A DNA stretch of 64,000 bases from Platycnemis pennipes (GCA_933228895.1 OW121846.1:113043054-113107053), one strand, 5' to 3'; positions 41,089-54,299 are shown, counted from the stretch's first letter. Numbers and translations are program-made. The notes: generated from the letters alone by a model not told the origin.

Positions 41089-41734
41089 GCCTACCGAACT
41101 ACTGACACAGAAAAAATGACTTAAAACGTTAATGTAACCTAAGTAAGGCAAGAACAAAAGCATTGATCGATATGCATTGCCCCCTGCTTTCACGCTGCAT
41201 TGTTCGAGAGATTAACGACACAAGCCTAAATTGTTTGATTTTACGCCAGAAAACCGGTCTACATCAACTATTTCTACAAGGTAGGAATGTAAACAATAGC
41301 GCCATCATTAGCACGGTCTATCATTCCAACAGTATCCCCGATCGGGCTTTTGAGCATCAACCTACGATTCCAAATGACAACCCCAATAATCAAACTGTTT
41401 GCTGTTTCTACTTCAAAACACATGAACAACCGACAGCTGACATGTGGATTGGGCCTCGTTGCCAGATTTTCTACCCGTCAACAATCGACACTCGCAGTGG
41501 CGATGGCGCGAGTCTGAACGCGTATTGGATCCTTTGGTATTTACGTACTGGCTAATATTTGAAACCCCTCTCTCCTGCTGCACATAATGGTTCATAATAG
41601 TAGCAGGAATGTTCAGAATGGTTTTACAACTTATTATTCTAAATATATCAAATTATGATTAAATTGATGAATGCAATATTAATGCTTTCATTATCATACA
41701 ATTGTAGACAAATTATTTTTAAAATATGAATATT
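41089..41734 (-). promoter_or_regulatory. RXYLT1: RXYLT1 5' flank (putative promoter/5' UTR)
   Basis: Region immediately upstream of the RXYLT1 ATG. No clear TATA box or CpG-rich island is visible, and the transcription start cannot be placed. No coding frame in it has family resemblance. Confidence 0.3.
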
Positions 41735-41870
41735 TTAGATACCTCCTCAAGCACCATGTTTCGAAGGCTTCAATATTTCGTTGGTCTGCTTTCCCAATGT
41801 TCTGATCCATAGAGTGCCATGCTCCATACGAATGTTTCGATAGAGCACAGTAGTACCTACCAATTGCCCT
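41735..41870 (-). pseudogene. LINE C-terminal scrap (RTE-like)
   Basis: The minus-strand translation CSIETFVWSMALYGSEHWES resembles the RTE segment that normally reads VWSxALYGSETWTL. A stop follows shortly (PTKY*). It is an isolated fragment of about 45 codons. Confidence 0.6.
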
Positions 41871-42263
41871 TATTACTTACTCAAGCATTTAACTTTATTC
41901 TGGTGATTAGGATGTATACATGAACAAATTTGGTATTTTTTTATGTTTTTGTATTTAATCTTCTCTTTATAATCAAAATGCATAGGTATTTGTCAAGGAC
42001 TAGTGTCCTACTTTTTCACGTCCAATAAACGATATGATATCATCCAGAAAATGATAGGTTATTTTTATATCACGTTCTTGGGAGCATAACAGTAAATTAA
42101 AGTATATATGTACTGAAAACCAGATTAGCCCTTTCTTAATAAGGTCCCGAACTCCAAATAGTCAAGGATGTATGTACATTTACCCCACTACCTCAGAATT
42201 TGATACCCCCAAGGATAACTCAAAAGCCATCTTACCTGCAATATGTTCTGAATCACACACTCA
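41871..42263. other. Unannotated DNA
   Basis: AT-rich; no gene or clear repeat recognised. Confidence 0.5.
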
Positions 42264-42668
42264 TATATACACAGGGCTGCTACCAGTCTCTGACCTAAAT
42301 AATAGTGACTTTCCCTTGGTGAAAAAGCGACCAAATAGTGACCAAATAGCAACCAAAAAGTGACCAAATAGTGACAAAAAACCGACCAACAATTGACCTA
42401 AAAGTGACCAAAAATAGAGACTTTCGGCCACCAAGCACAAATAAACATTTCCTACTTTCGGACTTAGGACAGAGGAGTAATAGGAGGAACGAAAACAGGA
42501 CAACTTAGGTTAAATCCATGTTTGTGAACATATTAACATATAAAATTGAGACAAAACACAAATTTTCGTTTTAGAAAATAAAATTTTATGAAATGAAACA
42601 TTGCATAAAATAATTATTTTTCAAAAAAAAGAATGTTAGTCTTGGCATGAGCAAGGAACTACTCAACA

Positions 42669-44900
42669 CTATGGGTTGTTCTTACTTCTTTTCTTTTGCT
42701 CAAATGTCAAATCTGATATGAGGTCAGATTTTATTTTTTGTATTGCTTTTTCGACAGCAATGGTGTGCTTATGAGAAGTCGCTGCATCTCTGCGAATGGC
42801 AGCCACGCCTTCCAACATTGCCTGGTCAAGGGCGATATCTTCTATGTTCTTCTTAGTGATGGCATTATTAAGACAAACATTGGCTTCATCAAATAGTCTG
42901 TCGGCCCTAGCAGATGCATGCTCCTCTTCCTCATGCAATCCTCGAAGCTTTTCCTCTTTTTACACAATAGTGTTCCTGCTTTTCTCCATCTGTTCTGCTT
43001 TTTTCTTCTCTTCTTCCAGTCTTTCTACATCTTCTTTCTTCTTTTGGGCTTTCTCTTCTTTTTTTCTTCCTCCCTTCTTCCAAGTAAGCTTTGTAATATT
43101 GATTAGCACATCGTCCACTTGCAAGAAGATCTTTCGTAATAGGTACTAGAAACGACTTATTGCTATACTCGTGCAGCACACTCTTGACTATATCTATACC
43201 ATATGTGCATTAAGAGTGCGTTCAGACCTAGCAGTTCTGTCATATGTTATAATCCTCCCTGACTGACTCTCGAGAAATTCCTCTCGATATCAGTCTGTCT
43301 GTGAGAGAGAGACAGGACAGCTTTCACCACTGCAAGACAGTAGGGTACTTCAAGCCACCGGATGCGGTGCACTTGGATAAAAACTGACCCCAGTACTGAC
43401 TAATATGGTCATTCCTAGATCCATCTTAATCCTTCTCGAGCTGCAAGAGCTTCCACTCAACCAGTCGGTCTGAAGCGATCGGCCATAACATCACTTTAGC
43501 CACCCGCACTATGTCCCCTACGCTGTTCCCTGAATTTCTCTCCTCTGGACGCAGACATCCTCAGCTCTTCAAGAAAGAATTTGTAGATTTAAAGGAACTT
43601 TTTTCCAGGATATGCTTGCACACCTCCACATAGTGCTTGCGAGCCTAGTCAAGGAATAACAGTTTCTCCTTTTCACTGATCTTTGATTGGTTCAGGGCCA
43701 TGCGAATGTCTTCCCCCACAACAACATCAGCAGCTGGAAGAAGATTCTCAGGATTGAAGACCTCTCCTAAGTCTAAAGATTTCTTTCAAGCTCCACCAAT
43801 CAGAATTTGGATTAGTGTAGATAGCTCGGAGTTCAGTAGGTGAGATAGCAGCTCCTCCCACTGGAAGAACCCAGTGAAGCATTTAAACGTGTGCACTGGA
43901 CATAATGAACATTAATTCAGCTTTCACGGTGGGCTTCTGTAGGTCTATGTATTAACCTATACCGTAGGCTGTTAAATATAGAATACGAATGCATCGTTCC
44001 AAATGTCCTCGTAGAAAGTTCAAAATATGACTTTGGGCCAGCCTTTTTCGATTGGGGACCACTGTGCCTTGCTTTCTCTTGCGATCAAAATGCCCATCCG
44101 TGCGGGATGGGCATCATTAGTGTACGTGAATAAATGAAGTTTATTGTTCAAATTCTGGTGCCCATATGGCACTGATTGGTAGTGATAACGGCGACAACAC
44201 GCAACACTGAAATATCCTAATATCCTACCAATATAGCAACGAAAAATTCAACAAATACTCACTTTGAAAGTCTCTCCAATACCATTGCACAACAATGCAC
44301 TAAAATCAAATGCCACACAATTGAGAACTCAGATTAGTTCTGCTTTGATGACTTTATCACGGATGCTGTGCAGACCGACAACCAACGGAGCAGAATTGCG
44401 AGGGACAATGCTGTCTGCATTGTTGATGAATGAAGATGTCAGCCGTAGCTGACCGACGTTAAGTTTGGCTGCCACCTGCTAAATGTGCTCTCATGTCTTG
44501 ACGTGCTGCTGCACAGCTTGGTAACCCTTCTTATTGACATTAGTGTGACTTCTGCACACCCCGCAGAAGTGCACATCACTGACCTCCTTTGTGCCCCATT
44601 CTTGAACTTTATGCCCCTGCCCATCGTCCCTGGATAGGAGCTTGTCATTAATCTTGCAACCTGGCATGAACTCTATGCCAGGACGGCTGAGAAGCAACGA
44701 TAACCAAACCGAAAATCTTATACTTGTACAACAGGAGCAGAGAAAAATAACTATCATACTGACACACTCGCACTACAACACTGACAGTCACAAAATACAA
44801 TCCATAACTTTAATAAGATCTATCGGAGACAAGAGCAAAATACAGAGAAACAGTAGTCTTCGCTGGCCAAAACAATAATATGGCAGCGTTTGTGGAGAAG
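42669..44900 (-). pseudogene. hAT-like transposase-related gene with zinc finger, broken
   Basis: From the 5' end (about 44900) on the minus strand there is a finger-like stretch (SDVHFCGVCRSHTNVNKKGY, QAVQQHVKTxEH). Next come LLPAADVVVGEDIRMALNQS, a KHYVEVCKHILEKSSF segment, CLRPEERNSGNSVGDIVRVA, and LSHRQTDIERNFS, a version of the SHGQAxIERGFS motif also seen at 11495-13150. It continues to a Lys/Glu-rich coiled region (KAYLEEGRKKKRRE) and a C-terminal AVEKAIQKIKSDLISDLTFE helix ending at about 42669. Stops and frameshifts are scattered between these pieces. The position in an element with matching TIRs supports it as the element's own gene. Confidence 0.65.
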
Positions 44901-45323
44901 GGAAGAGCGATGGGGAAGCGAAAAAGCAGTAGTGCAGAAGCATGGTGCCACAACTACCTCCAGAGATGGCAGCGCGTGTTGCTAGCTCACTGCATAATGT
45001 TTGCTCGCCATATGACCCATCACACACTAGGCGATTTTACCGACGTGTCATTTTGACCAAATTGTCCTTACACACCAGATGTAAAATCACAGCGCAACCT
45101 GTCAAGTTGGCATTGCCTGGGCAATTTGAGTAAAAAGTCTCTTTTACTCACATTGTAGCCAGGCTACCGAGTGTAATGGATACGAGATGTGCCTCTTTTT
45201 AGCCGAAGAGTAAACTCGAGTAGGAAGGTTCGAGTGAAAACCTATTAGTAGTATTGCATGCATTTACTGAAATTTCATTTCAAGTGCATGATAAAGCTGA
45301 ACTTATTTGCTTTACAAAAAAGA

Positions 45324-46127
45324 AGAATAAAATATCCCCAAAGCCGTAATCTTAAGGGGTGGAGGAATACAAAGGGGGAGGGAGGAAGGAGTACCTATAA
45401 GTAAGGGAGCTCTCAATCACTTGTACAAAATACGTGCTTGGCAGGCGAAGCACCCAGTGTCAGTTTTTGACGTTGGGCATCCTTTCCCCATCCTTATTTT
45501 TTTTCCCGTGTGAGTGACGGGTCACTGGGGAAGGAGATTCCTTGTAAACCCTGATTTTGTGTGTGAATTTGATTCATGAGGGTGACTGTCCAAACCTGAG
45601 TGCGTGATTGAGTAAAAAAGGCCCTGAACCCTGCTTGTACGTGTATGTGTGAATGAGAATCACGAGGGTGACTGTATAAGCAAACCCACGTGAATGAGTG
45701 CTTGAAAGTTATTATCAATTTTATTTTATTTACTTTATTTATTTTTCCTTTTTTATTCTCATCAATTTATTCCCCCACTTTTATTTTTATCTTGTGTGTA
45801 TGACAGGTCACTGACGTTGGATAAATCCTGGTAAACCTTGTTTCTGTATGTGATTGAACTCACGAAGGTGACTGTATTTAGTATACAAACCTAAGTGAGT
45901 GAGTCACTACGTTTTTATTTTTACCTTGATTTCCTTAATTTTGTGAGTGACAATTGTTTGTAACACTAATGAGTGAGTGTTCGAGGGTGTCATTTGCTTC
46001 TATTTAAAAATCTTATGCCTGATTTTGTACGAGTGATTGAGAGCTCCCGTACTTTGCATATATTCCTTCCTCCCCCCCTTTGTATTCTTCTGACCCTTAA
46101 GATTACGGCTTTGGAGATATTTTATTC
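45324..46127. mobile_element. Foldback element family, copy B
   Basis: The left end AGAATAAAATATCCCCAAAG continues CCGTAATCTTAAGGGG. The right end is its inverted copy (CCCTTAAGATTACGGC, TTTGGAGATATTTTATTCT). Inner blocks match copy A: GTCAGTTTTTGACGTTGGGC, GGGTCACTGG, GAGTGAGTGAGTCACT and TGTTTGTAACACTAATGAG. The left arm appears shortened. It inserted in the hAT-like element. Confidence 0.8.
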
Positions 46128-46945
46128 TCTCCATTATTTTATTTGATTTTTAATTATTTTGTGACACTGTGTTGATCTTTGTAGTTTTCTAAAATAATTT
46201 TATTTTTCAAACATAAAAGGGCCAACAAAAACCTCTTTTTCTATTGCTTAACCGTCACCGAAGGAACAGGAAAGGAAACAATCCCCTTATTTGGATCCAT
46301 CCAATAAACCAGAGAAGAGCAGAATTTGGAGCTTTTTGCGCTCTATTAGAAGATTTGAGGAATGATGCCACAAAGTTTTTCAATTATTTTCAAACGTCTA
46401 TTTCGTCACTGTCCTATAGGTCAGGTCTTGCTTCCACCAAAGAAATAAGTAAGTCATTTTCTATGATTTCACTCATCTTCCAAAATTAGGCACACCACAA
46501 AAAACTCTCAAGGATGTCAAGGAAGCTTTCCCACGATAGAAAATCCGCCCTTATTTGCAAATCTCCTTTTGTTAATGTGAGCCACTAACTGGCTTGTGGC
46601 AGTAAAACTACCTCTCAAAGTAGTGGCAGTACACGCCACCTCTGCGGCAAATCTACCACTCGATTTTTCTACAGCCTAGCGTATTGGCTCACATTGGTTC
46701 CTTCATGCCATTACTGGACGGGCCTATCCCTCTTCCCCTACCCCTGCCACAGTGGCCCCACACTGAGCACATGCAAAACGAATACCATATAGGATCGCAG
46801 AGCTGTTTTGCGCAAATTAAAAATACAACTACATAACTGAGATTTACAGCCAAAAAGTGACTATTAGTGACCTGCGCGGTAAAATAGTAAATTTAAGTGA
46901 CCCTATTTTAAAAAAGTGACTAAAGGTGACCTGGTAGCAGCCCTG

Positions 46946-48309
46946 TATATACAGGACAGGGCAACTATTTTCGCTGGGAGGGGCCAACCTTGAAAAGGGC
47001 CCAGATCCAAGGAAAAGGGCCTGCATTTTTTTGCAGATAGGAAGGGGTAGAGACTAGAATTTCGCTAAAAGAGCATATGAAGGTGGTAAAATATGTGTCA
47101 GAAGGGAAATAGCAAGCTGGAAACAAGTGAAATTAAATTTTTACTAAAGAAGATTACTCCTTTCTCAAGGGACCAGGGCAAATTCTGGGAAGGCCTCCCC
47201 TGCCCCCCACTTTCGACGCCGCTGATATAGGATATCTTTCTTGGTCCTTCCAAGTTTTGAATGAAGTAGATATGGACTCCTCCATCCAGGTGCAGTATTT
47301 AATCAATACCTGACCGGCCAGGCTCATGTGGTGCACCCCGATAAAATTTTTGGTACTTATACAGTGTAACTTATTGGTATAAATAACTGTTGATACACCC
47401 AGGCAAACATTTTTGAATCATAGAGCATAAGAAGAAAAAATTCTTCAAGCCTTTTCATGAGTCAAATTATTTGAAGCACATGCTGATGATATTTTGGTTT
47501 CCAGTGCTTAAAATATTTTTCAGTTTTCACTAGAAAATTTATGTCTAGGCCAAACTGTTGAATTTACTTAACACATTTTAAAAATATCTATGACACATTT
47601 ATAGCATGGCCTGGGGGAAAAAGAGGTTTAATAGCTCACCACTTTTCATTTTTCTGCAATAATTATGGCTTAATAATATAAAAAATGAAGATATTTATTC
47701 AAAAGCCATAAAGTAACTACCTTTCGTAAAATTATATTGAGGAATGTGAACAAAGGAATAACTCTTGCCCAGGGTAATAAATAAACAGCAACTCTAAAAA
47801 AGCAAACTAAAAACACAACCACTCCATCTACTAGTGGCCTCTATCTAGGAGTTTTACGCCCTAGTAAGACAGCAGCATGTCAACCGTACTTGGGTCAGAC
47901 TCAAGTAAGAGGTTTAGGAGAAATTAATGCAATGTCATTGACCAACTTACAATGCCCATATAGAAAAGTAAACTAAAAATACAATCACTCAACCTGCTAG
48001 TACCTATCTATCTAGGAATGTTACCACAAAGTAGGTAAGACAGCTGCATTAAAGGGTCTCCAAACAAACTAAAAATTTAAGTACACTACCATAAACAAGT
48101 TAACTAAATAATTTATTCTATTTTGATAATATATGAATTTTACTGTTACCTACCAATGTTCCCTCCTCCTAAAAAGGATCTTTCTCCATGTATGTTGTGC
48201 AGAGTTCTATTGCACAGAGTGATACAAATTAACCAGTGTCACCACTGTTACAACCTGTGCCACTTTCCTGCCTGGCATACTAAAAGTCTACAACTTTCCA
48301 AAAGAATGT
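46946..48309. other. Unannotated DNA with a short direct repeat
   Basis: A ~77-bp block starting AAACTAAAAACACAACCACTC near 47803 recurs diverged near 47969 (AAACTAAAAATACAATCACTC). The frame at 48123-48329 contains CHHCYNLCHFPAWH, faintly like a zinc-knuckle of LINE ORF1, but this is too weak to call. Confidence 0.45.
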
Positions 48310-48828
48310 GGGCGTTTACTCGGAACTGAAATCGCAATTTTGTACATGAAATCGTTAAATGGAAACAAAAAAAGAATTTTAGTGAAAAATTAATCTTCTA
48401 ACCACAACCATTCACTCATAAATCGAAATAAGCAAAATGTGACGCCCGGCGAAAAAGCTGCTGTGATAACATTGATGTGATTTTCCTCCCGACCTTGACT
48501 GCTTTTCGCGGAAGGGAAGGGAGTGGAGGGGGGTTCTCGGAAGGTGTGCTCCCACAGATGCTGTCGCAACTGTCCTATTGACTGAGTCAGCTGTGTCCCC
48601 CCCATTGCGATAAGACAAAGTAGCTTCGCGGGCTCAGTTGCGATTGGATGAAGTGTTTATACATCAGAGGTTGCACCACGCCCACTTTTCTAGAAGGGTT
48701 AAAAACATCAGTTTTTCGCCGCTTATAACTCGGGAAATAATTGACGGATCAAACATCGGAAAAATAGGGGTCTTTTTACTTTACAAACTCTATCAGATTC
48801 GGCAATAAAAAATATGGTAAACGACCCC
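48310..48828 (+). mobile_element. ~520-bp MITE family, copy 2
   Basis: Same orientation and block order as 931-1447. It starts GGGCGTTTACTCGGAACTG and ends GGTAAACGACCCC, giving the short inverted ends GGGGNCGTTTAC. Identity to copy 1 is high by eye, with scattered substitutions and small indels. Confidence 0.8.
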
Positions 48829-49849
48829 ATTGTATTGAGTCTAAAAATAATGTATCCACTACCAGAATAGAACCCAAAAGTCCTTCCTTTCCTGTGTTAC
48901 AGATAGCCACTCTCCCACCATTTTCTCTGAAAATATGTATTTTAAAAAGAACCAAAGGTAACAGTTGGCCCTCCTAACCCTCCACCTTATATGTACCAGT
49001 GAATCCCCCAACTACCACTACTCCCCCTTGTGCCTACCTGTTATTTACTTAACCCTCTTAGTGCTAACCTTCTTCCTGAGGTATTAGTGAGAAATGTGGA
49101 GGGCAATTAAATAAAATGTAGCACCTTAGGAAAAAAACATAATGAAGCTATTATTATATATATATCCAAATGTGGCTGTTTTTACATTTCTTAAGTTGAA
49201 CTAACAAATAATGACACATTTTTATACATTGACTGAAATATATATATTATTTTAGTGTCATAAAGTTGAACAATATATTTTTATATTGAGCCGATATATT
49301 GGCCCTTCCCTCTAAGAGGGCTGAATGCCAATGTTATGAAGGAGTCGTTACAATGGTGAATTTCATTCTCACATCCTTTACAGTGTTATCCTTTGGGGTT
49401 CCTCCCATCATTAAATTAATATTAATACTGCCTTTATTGAGCACCATATGAATCACAGCAAGGAAACCTTATTTACAGCCATCTGGACCCTTATTTAAAG
49501 AACTGAGACTTTTACCCATTCCCTGCATATGCATAATTTCCCCAGCATTGAACATAAACTCCAATATCAATAATTTCTCCCTCAATAGGAATCATCATGC
49601 ATATCAAGGCACACTATACATTAAAAAGTATTCGGGCAGACTTAAAAAGCAAGGTCCCAGGGAAAAAGGTATTCATCTCTATAATAAAATGTCTACTGAA
49701 ATGAATATAATAAAGTTATAAAGTCTTTAAACACCAGCAAAAGCATTTCCTACAAAATACCCTAATACATATTCTGTTAATGAATACCATGATAATGAAT
49801 TAGATACAATTGAAAAATTTGTGCAAATTCTTTAACGTTATCATTCGTA
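48829..49849. other. Unannotated DNA
   Basis: No credible coding frame, RNA or repeat recognised. Confidence 0.45.
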
Positions 49850-51300
49850 TACCTTATCTTATACATCTTATGCCAGGTGGCAAAAGCAGGATACTTGGAG
49901 GATGGAGTTTCGGGGGGAGAAATACAGAGGGTGAGAGAATAGTAGAACATGATAGTTCTACACCTGGCAGTTGTCAACACTTATTTTTAGAAAAAAGACG
50001 AGCAGGTTGTGACTTGCAAGAGTGGACAAGACAGAGAGATATCGACTTCAGGTTGCACGCAGGAGAAAATAACTGAAGGAAGTGAGAAACATCAAGGTTA
50101 TAAATGGAGATGATGTGGCAGCACAGCACAGGCTAGTTGTAATAGATTGGGGGATGGCAACAGGTAAGATACATTAACCAAAGAGAATGGAAAATTTAGA
50201 GGTGGGAACTAAAAGAGAAGGGTGTAAGGAGTGAATTTAGGGACAGAGTGTTGGGAGAATGTATTGGAATGGCTGGCTCTAAATAGCAGTATCATAAGAA
50301 AAGTAGGAGAAGAAGTGCTTGGGATAACATCAGGAAAGGGACTGCTGGACAACAAGGAAGCATGATGGTGATGCAAGGGGGTTCAGCAGGAAGTAAAGAG
50401 GAAGAAAGGGGCTAAGAAGAAGCGTGACACCAGAGGAATACCGAAGGACAGAGAACCATTCCGGTTGGCAAAGAAACAAGCAAAGAAGGATGTGGCAAAA
50501 GAAAAGGTAGAGCCTGTGGAAATGAGGCATACGAGGAGATTCAACCAAAAGCAGGGGTAAAACCAGCTAATAAGAATAGTAAAAACAAGAGGGAAAACCG
50601 AAGGACATGACCTCTACAAAGTAGATTAAGGACAAGGCAGGACTGCTATTACAGGGTCAAGAAAAGATACTGAAAAGAGTATTTTGAGAAATTATTTAAG
50701 TAGGGAAATCCAAGAGAAAAGCATGATGAAGGTGAAATGAATGAGGATGTACTCGTTGATGTTAGAAGAAAAGAAAAAGCATTAAGAAGGATGGAAACAG
50801 AAAGTGAAAGGAGCAGATAAGATAGCAGAGGCATGGAAAAGCCTGAGTCTGGAGGGAATTGACATGGGGCCTGACTCAGAAATTTGGCAACAGGAAAGAA
50901 TACTTGTGGAATGGAGGGAGAGTATACTAGTTCCATTATATAAAGGCAAGAGTGATGTCCAGGAGTGTAAAAATTATAGAGGTAAGACAATGAGAGTTTG
51001 GGGGCTAGCAATAGAAAGAAGGCTATGCCAGTAGACAGTGGTGGAAGAATGGTCCATGGCAGAAATAGGAACAATGGATGCGGTATTTGGACAGTGCCAA
51101 CTTATGGAAAACATTGGAAGTTCTCGGCTGAGCTGCACATGGTCTTTATCGACCTCGAGAAGGCCTATGATAGTCCCCAGAAAGGTGGTATGGAGGTCTA
51201 TGAGACAGAAAGGAGCAACAGAAAAGCTTGTACGGTTGGCGAAGGAAATGTATGAGGGAGCAGAGATGAAGGGCAGAGCACTGCTATCAAGACTAAGTTT
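49850..51300 (+). pseudogene. RTE-like LINE fragment (end of endonuclease to RT)
   Basis: Landmarks in order: VINGDDVAAQHRLVVIDWGM (50100-50155), a Lys/Arg-rich linker, KVKGADKIAEAWKSLSLEGI, EWRESILVPLYKGKSDVQEC (50820-50985), an interrupted GTMDAVFGQCQLMENIG, and ELHMVFIDLEKAYDSP (palm motif A). It ends near VRLAKEMYEGA. Frameshifts and stops occur throughout. The catalytic YADD part is missing. It is probably the same broad family as the fragments at 18957-20260. Confidence 0.75.
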
Positions 51301-51869
51301 TCCTAGTGACATCTGTGCTGCATCAGGGTTCAACTCATTTGCATACTTCTTCAAACTATATCGAGGTGATTTTGCATACCCTTTTGAACTCGTAATAAAG
51401 ATATTATAACATAAGCAGTGGAAGTGAGACTGTAGTTGAGATTCTGAATATGGCCTTGAGGAAAAATATGTTCTAATAAATGTTCATATTTGTGAAAGTG
51501 CTATATTTACAAATCTTCATGATAGATCCCTTGCATCACATAATGCCTGAAAAGTTAAAAAAGCTGAATCTCTGACAAAGGGTGAAGTGTTTAAGGTATT
51601 AGATTGAGAATGCACTAGCAAATGAGGCATTATGTGACAGAAGAATCCAATATGAGCCTTGAGTAAGGATACAAAGAAAAGGCCAATAAGGAGTAATCTG
51701 TGGAGGATGATACTGCATAATTATTAATTAAGAATTATGTACTATCATCCTCTGATAAGACAAGGAACCTTGGGAAATAGGATTGAAAAACTTTGGTGGC
51801 TTTTACACAATGGTAAGAAGAATTGAAAAGGATATCAATAAACTGAAAGGAAGGTAAACATGGGTGTTA
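51301..51869. other. Unannotated DNA
   Basis: No gene or repeat boundary recognised. Confidence 0.45.
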
Positions 51870-51872
51870 TTA

Positions 51873-52258
51873 AGGCCGCTTTACACAATACAATTTTTTG
51901 TAAAATTTCTTGTACAAACGCTTGTATCAACTGAACGAAATTGTATGTTTGTCTGAATGGAATTAGAACAGGTTCCATTTCCCATTCAGACAATCGCACA
52001 AGTGTTCGTACAAGTTGCCGCTTTTACACGGTACAATTTCTTCATACAAGAAATACTTATATATAGACATACTTATGTATAGACTGAACGAAATTGTATG
52101 TTTGTCTGAATGGAATTAGAATACGTTCTATTTCCCGTTCAGTCATTCAGACAATCGCACAAGTTTTCGTACAATTTGCTGCTTTACACGGTACAATTTC
52201 CTCATGCAAGAGTTTGCACAAGAAATTGTACACAAAATTGTATCGTGTAAAGCGGCCT
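51873..52258. mobile_element. Harbinger-type MITE with internal duplication, copy 1
   Basis: The ends AGGCCGCTTTACAC and GTGTAAAGCGGCCT form the TIR, flanked by TTA on both sides (51870-51872 and 52259-52261). An internal block (CTGAACGAAATTGTATGTTT to GGTACAATTTC) is present twice, at about 51937-52052 and 52083-52201. No coding capacity. The TIR type and 3-bp target point to PIF/Harbinger. Confidence 0.85.
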
Positions 52259-52687
52259 TTAGTATGGTGGGGAAAGAAAGGAAGTTGCTGGAGGACATTA
52301 CGTGGGTACATCAAGCCATTCAATTCTGATGGTAGTTATAAAAGAGAGAATCCCCAGAAAGAGAGGAAGAAAAAGAATGGGCATCTCACATGAAAGGGAA
52401 ATACGTAAAACGAATGCCAAACTGAGGATAGAAATCATGCTAGAATGGAGTCATTCAGGGGATGGGGGCCAAAAAAATTAGAAGAGAGCAGTGTGTAACA
52501 TTAAAACCGAGTCCAAGTGGTAGAGTTATATAATAATACGCTAAATACGTTTGTGCTCTGAAAGATTGAACTGAAAACTGCTAGAATGAGACCTCGAAGA
52601 ACTATGCAAGAAATAATTCACAAATACTAAAACAACTTCTCACATGGACACCAATGATTATTGTCCTTCAATATGTACCATGTATAC

Positions 52688-52904
52688 CCTTTACACGGTA
52701 CCATTTCTTGTACAAACGCTTGTATAAACTGAACGAAATTGTATGTTTGTCTGAATGGAATTAGAGCGGGTTCTATTTTCCATACAGTCATTCAGACATT
52801 CGCACAAGCGTTCACACAATTTGCCGCTATACACGGTACAATTTCCTCATACAATTGTTTGTACAAGAAATTGTACGTAAAAATTGTATCGTGTAAAGCG
52901 GCCT
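52688..52904. mobile_element. Harbinger-type MITE, copy 2 (left TIR truncated)
   Basis: Carries the unit CTGAACGAAATTGTATGTTT through GGTACAATTTCCTCATAC once. The right end GTGTAAAGCGGCCT is intact and followed by TAA. The left end begins inside the TIR (CTTTACACGG). Lacking the duplication of copy 1, it shows the simpler structure. Confidence 0.75.
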
Positions 52905-54299
52905 TAAGAAGCTGGGCCTGTAATGAACTACATTATATATGTGTTCCAATTGCAAGAAGAACGTTTGCGAACATTGTCAACCGAAACCATTACCTATGAA
53001 ATTCCACATGAAAGAGTTCGTTTTCATTCCCCTAATCAATTTTTAAAGTAGATATCCCCCTGCCACCTTCTGTCATACATCACACAGCAGCCTCCCGGCT
53101 ATAGAATTTTCATTCGTAAAACCCTGGATTTATCTCATACATCTGAGGTGCACAGACAAACTCTTCAAATTTAGAGAAGCATGCCCCCAGGAAAATAAAA
53201 CCGACACAGCAATTTTCGCATACAAGTCACTGTCAAAACTTGTCTAACGTTGATTCATCCAACGTGCGACGACCTTGCGAGAAGCTAATACCAAAAAAGT
53301 GAAATCATCAAAGGTGTCCATCGTGTCCATAATCAACATTGAATCGAAATTTTTCAACGCATTTCGCATAATATCGCAGTCACAAGGAAATAATATATAT
53401 ATTTCAGCTCCGAGCGATACGATCAGGTAGAAGGCTGTCTGCAAAGGAATTTGTTTTCGACACAGTTCAAAATACTACAATGGCTATTCAAATTCATAAA
53501 GAAGTGTCACTTCAAATCGAGAAAAACACCATTTAATAATTACAGAAATATAAATAAAAAAATATCATTCGGTGTACCACGCCAAAAATTAGGATATAAG
53601 TACGCTACAGAAGCGCTAGTAATAAAGCGAAGGGATTTTAAAGAGTATATATTCTAAACGAAAATTGAATGAAATGACTCTATGGAACAAATAATATCGG
53701 TGTATTTTTACACGAAATTATCATGAAACCAGATTTAAAATTCGAATCACTACTACCAATATTTCACTCACTATGTAATATAGAACGCGAGTAAAATAAG
53801 AGGGCAACCCAATTTGCATTCCTCACGCGACGACACTTTCACTTTAAATGACAGTAAACAGGTGGTAAACAGAGGTAAACAGTAATGATTAGAATGGCGC
53901 GAATCATGGTGACCGCCCAAAATTTAGCACCTAAAAACCAAGACCGACTGCAGATGATCCGCTTGAGGTCCCTAGACCAAAATAACTATCAGGTTAATGA
54001 TTGCTTAGTACCCATGCGTGCACATTTCCAGTCTCAAGCGCGTAAATAAAGCGTTGTCACGGAACTGCGAACATGTATTGACCATATTCGACACGTGACT
54101 AAGAGGTCAAGAATTTGTGATGAAATTAAGTTCACCGTCTTATATTTTGACTTTACAGCAAACTGCTGGAGAAAACATGTTTAGCTGTAAAGGCTTAAAT
54201 GGACTCTTTCACTGATCGGTTGAAAAAATGTCTACTTCCACGCCTGTAAATAGAAAGGAATGAGCGGAATGGGTGAAATCGATTGGCCTACTGCTTATG
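52905..54299. other. Upstream flank of the calponin-homology gene
   Basis: No recognisable gene. The minus frame 53244-53444 and plus frame 53451-53657 have no family resemblance. Confidence 0.45.

Larger units (their letters stand above)
42272..46945 (-). mobile_element. hAT-like transposon with CAGGGCTGCTACCAG ends
   Basis: A 15-bp TIR is flanked by an exact 8-bp duplication TATATACA (42264-42271 and 46946-46953). Subterminal DNA repeats AGTGACCAAA/TTTGGTCACT words many times (42300-42420 and 46850-46935). It encodes a broken zinc-finger/hAT-like gene on the minus strand and contains foldback copy B (45324-46127) as a later insertion. Total 4.67 kb. Confidence 0.92.

Noticed and set aside
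43000..43090. Ser/Phe-rich plus-strand frames near 42796-43149
   Set aside because: They are the reverse of the Lys/Glu-rich coiled region of the minus-strand hAT-like gene.
48123..48329. Zinc-knuckle of a LINE ORF1 (CHHCYNLCHFPAWH)
   Set aside because: The cysteine/histidine spacing is off and no neighbouring LINE sequence supports it.
53244..53444. 66-codon frame with a hydrophobic start as a small gene upstream of the transgelin-like gene
   Set aside because: No family resemblance, no conserved context, length within chance expectation.
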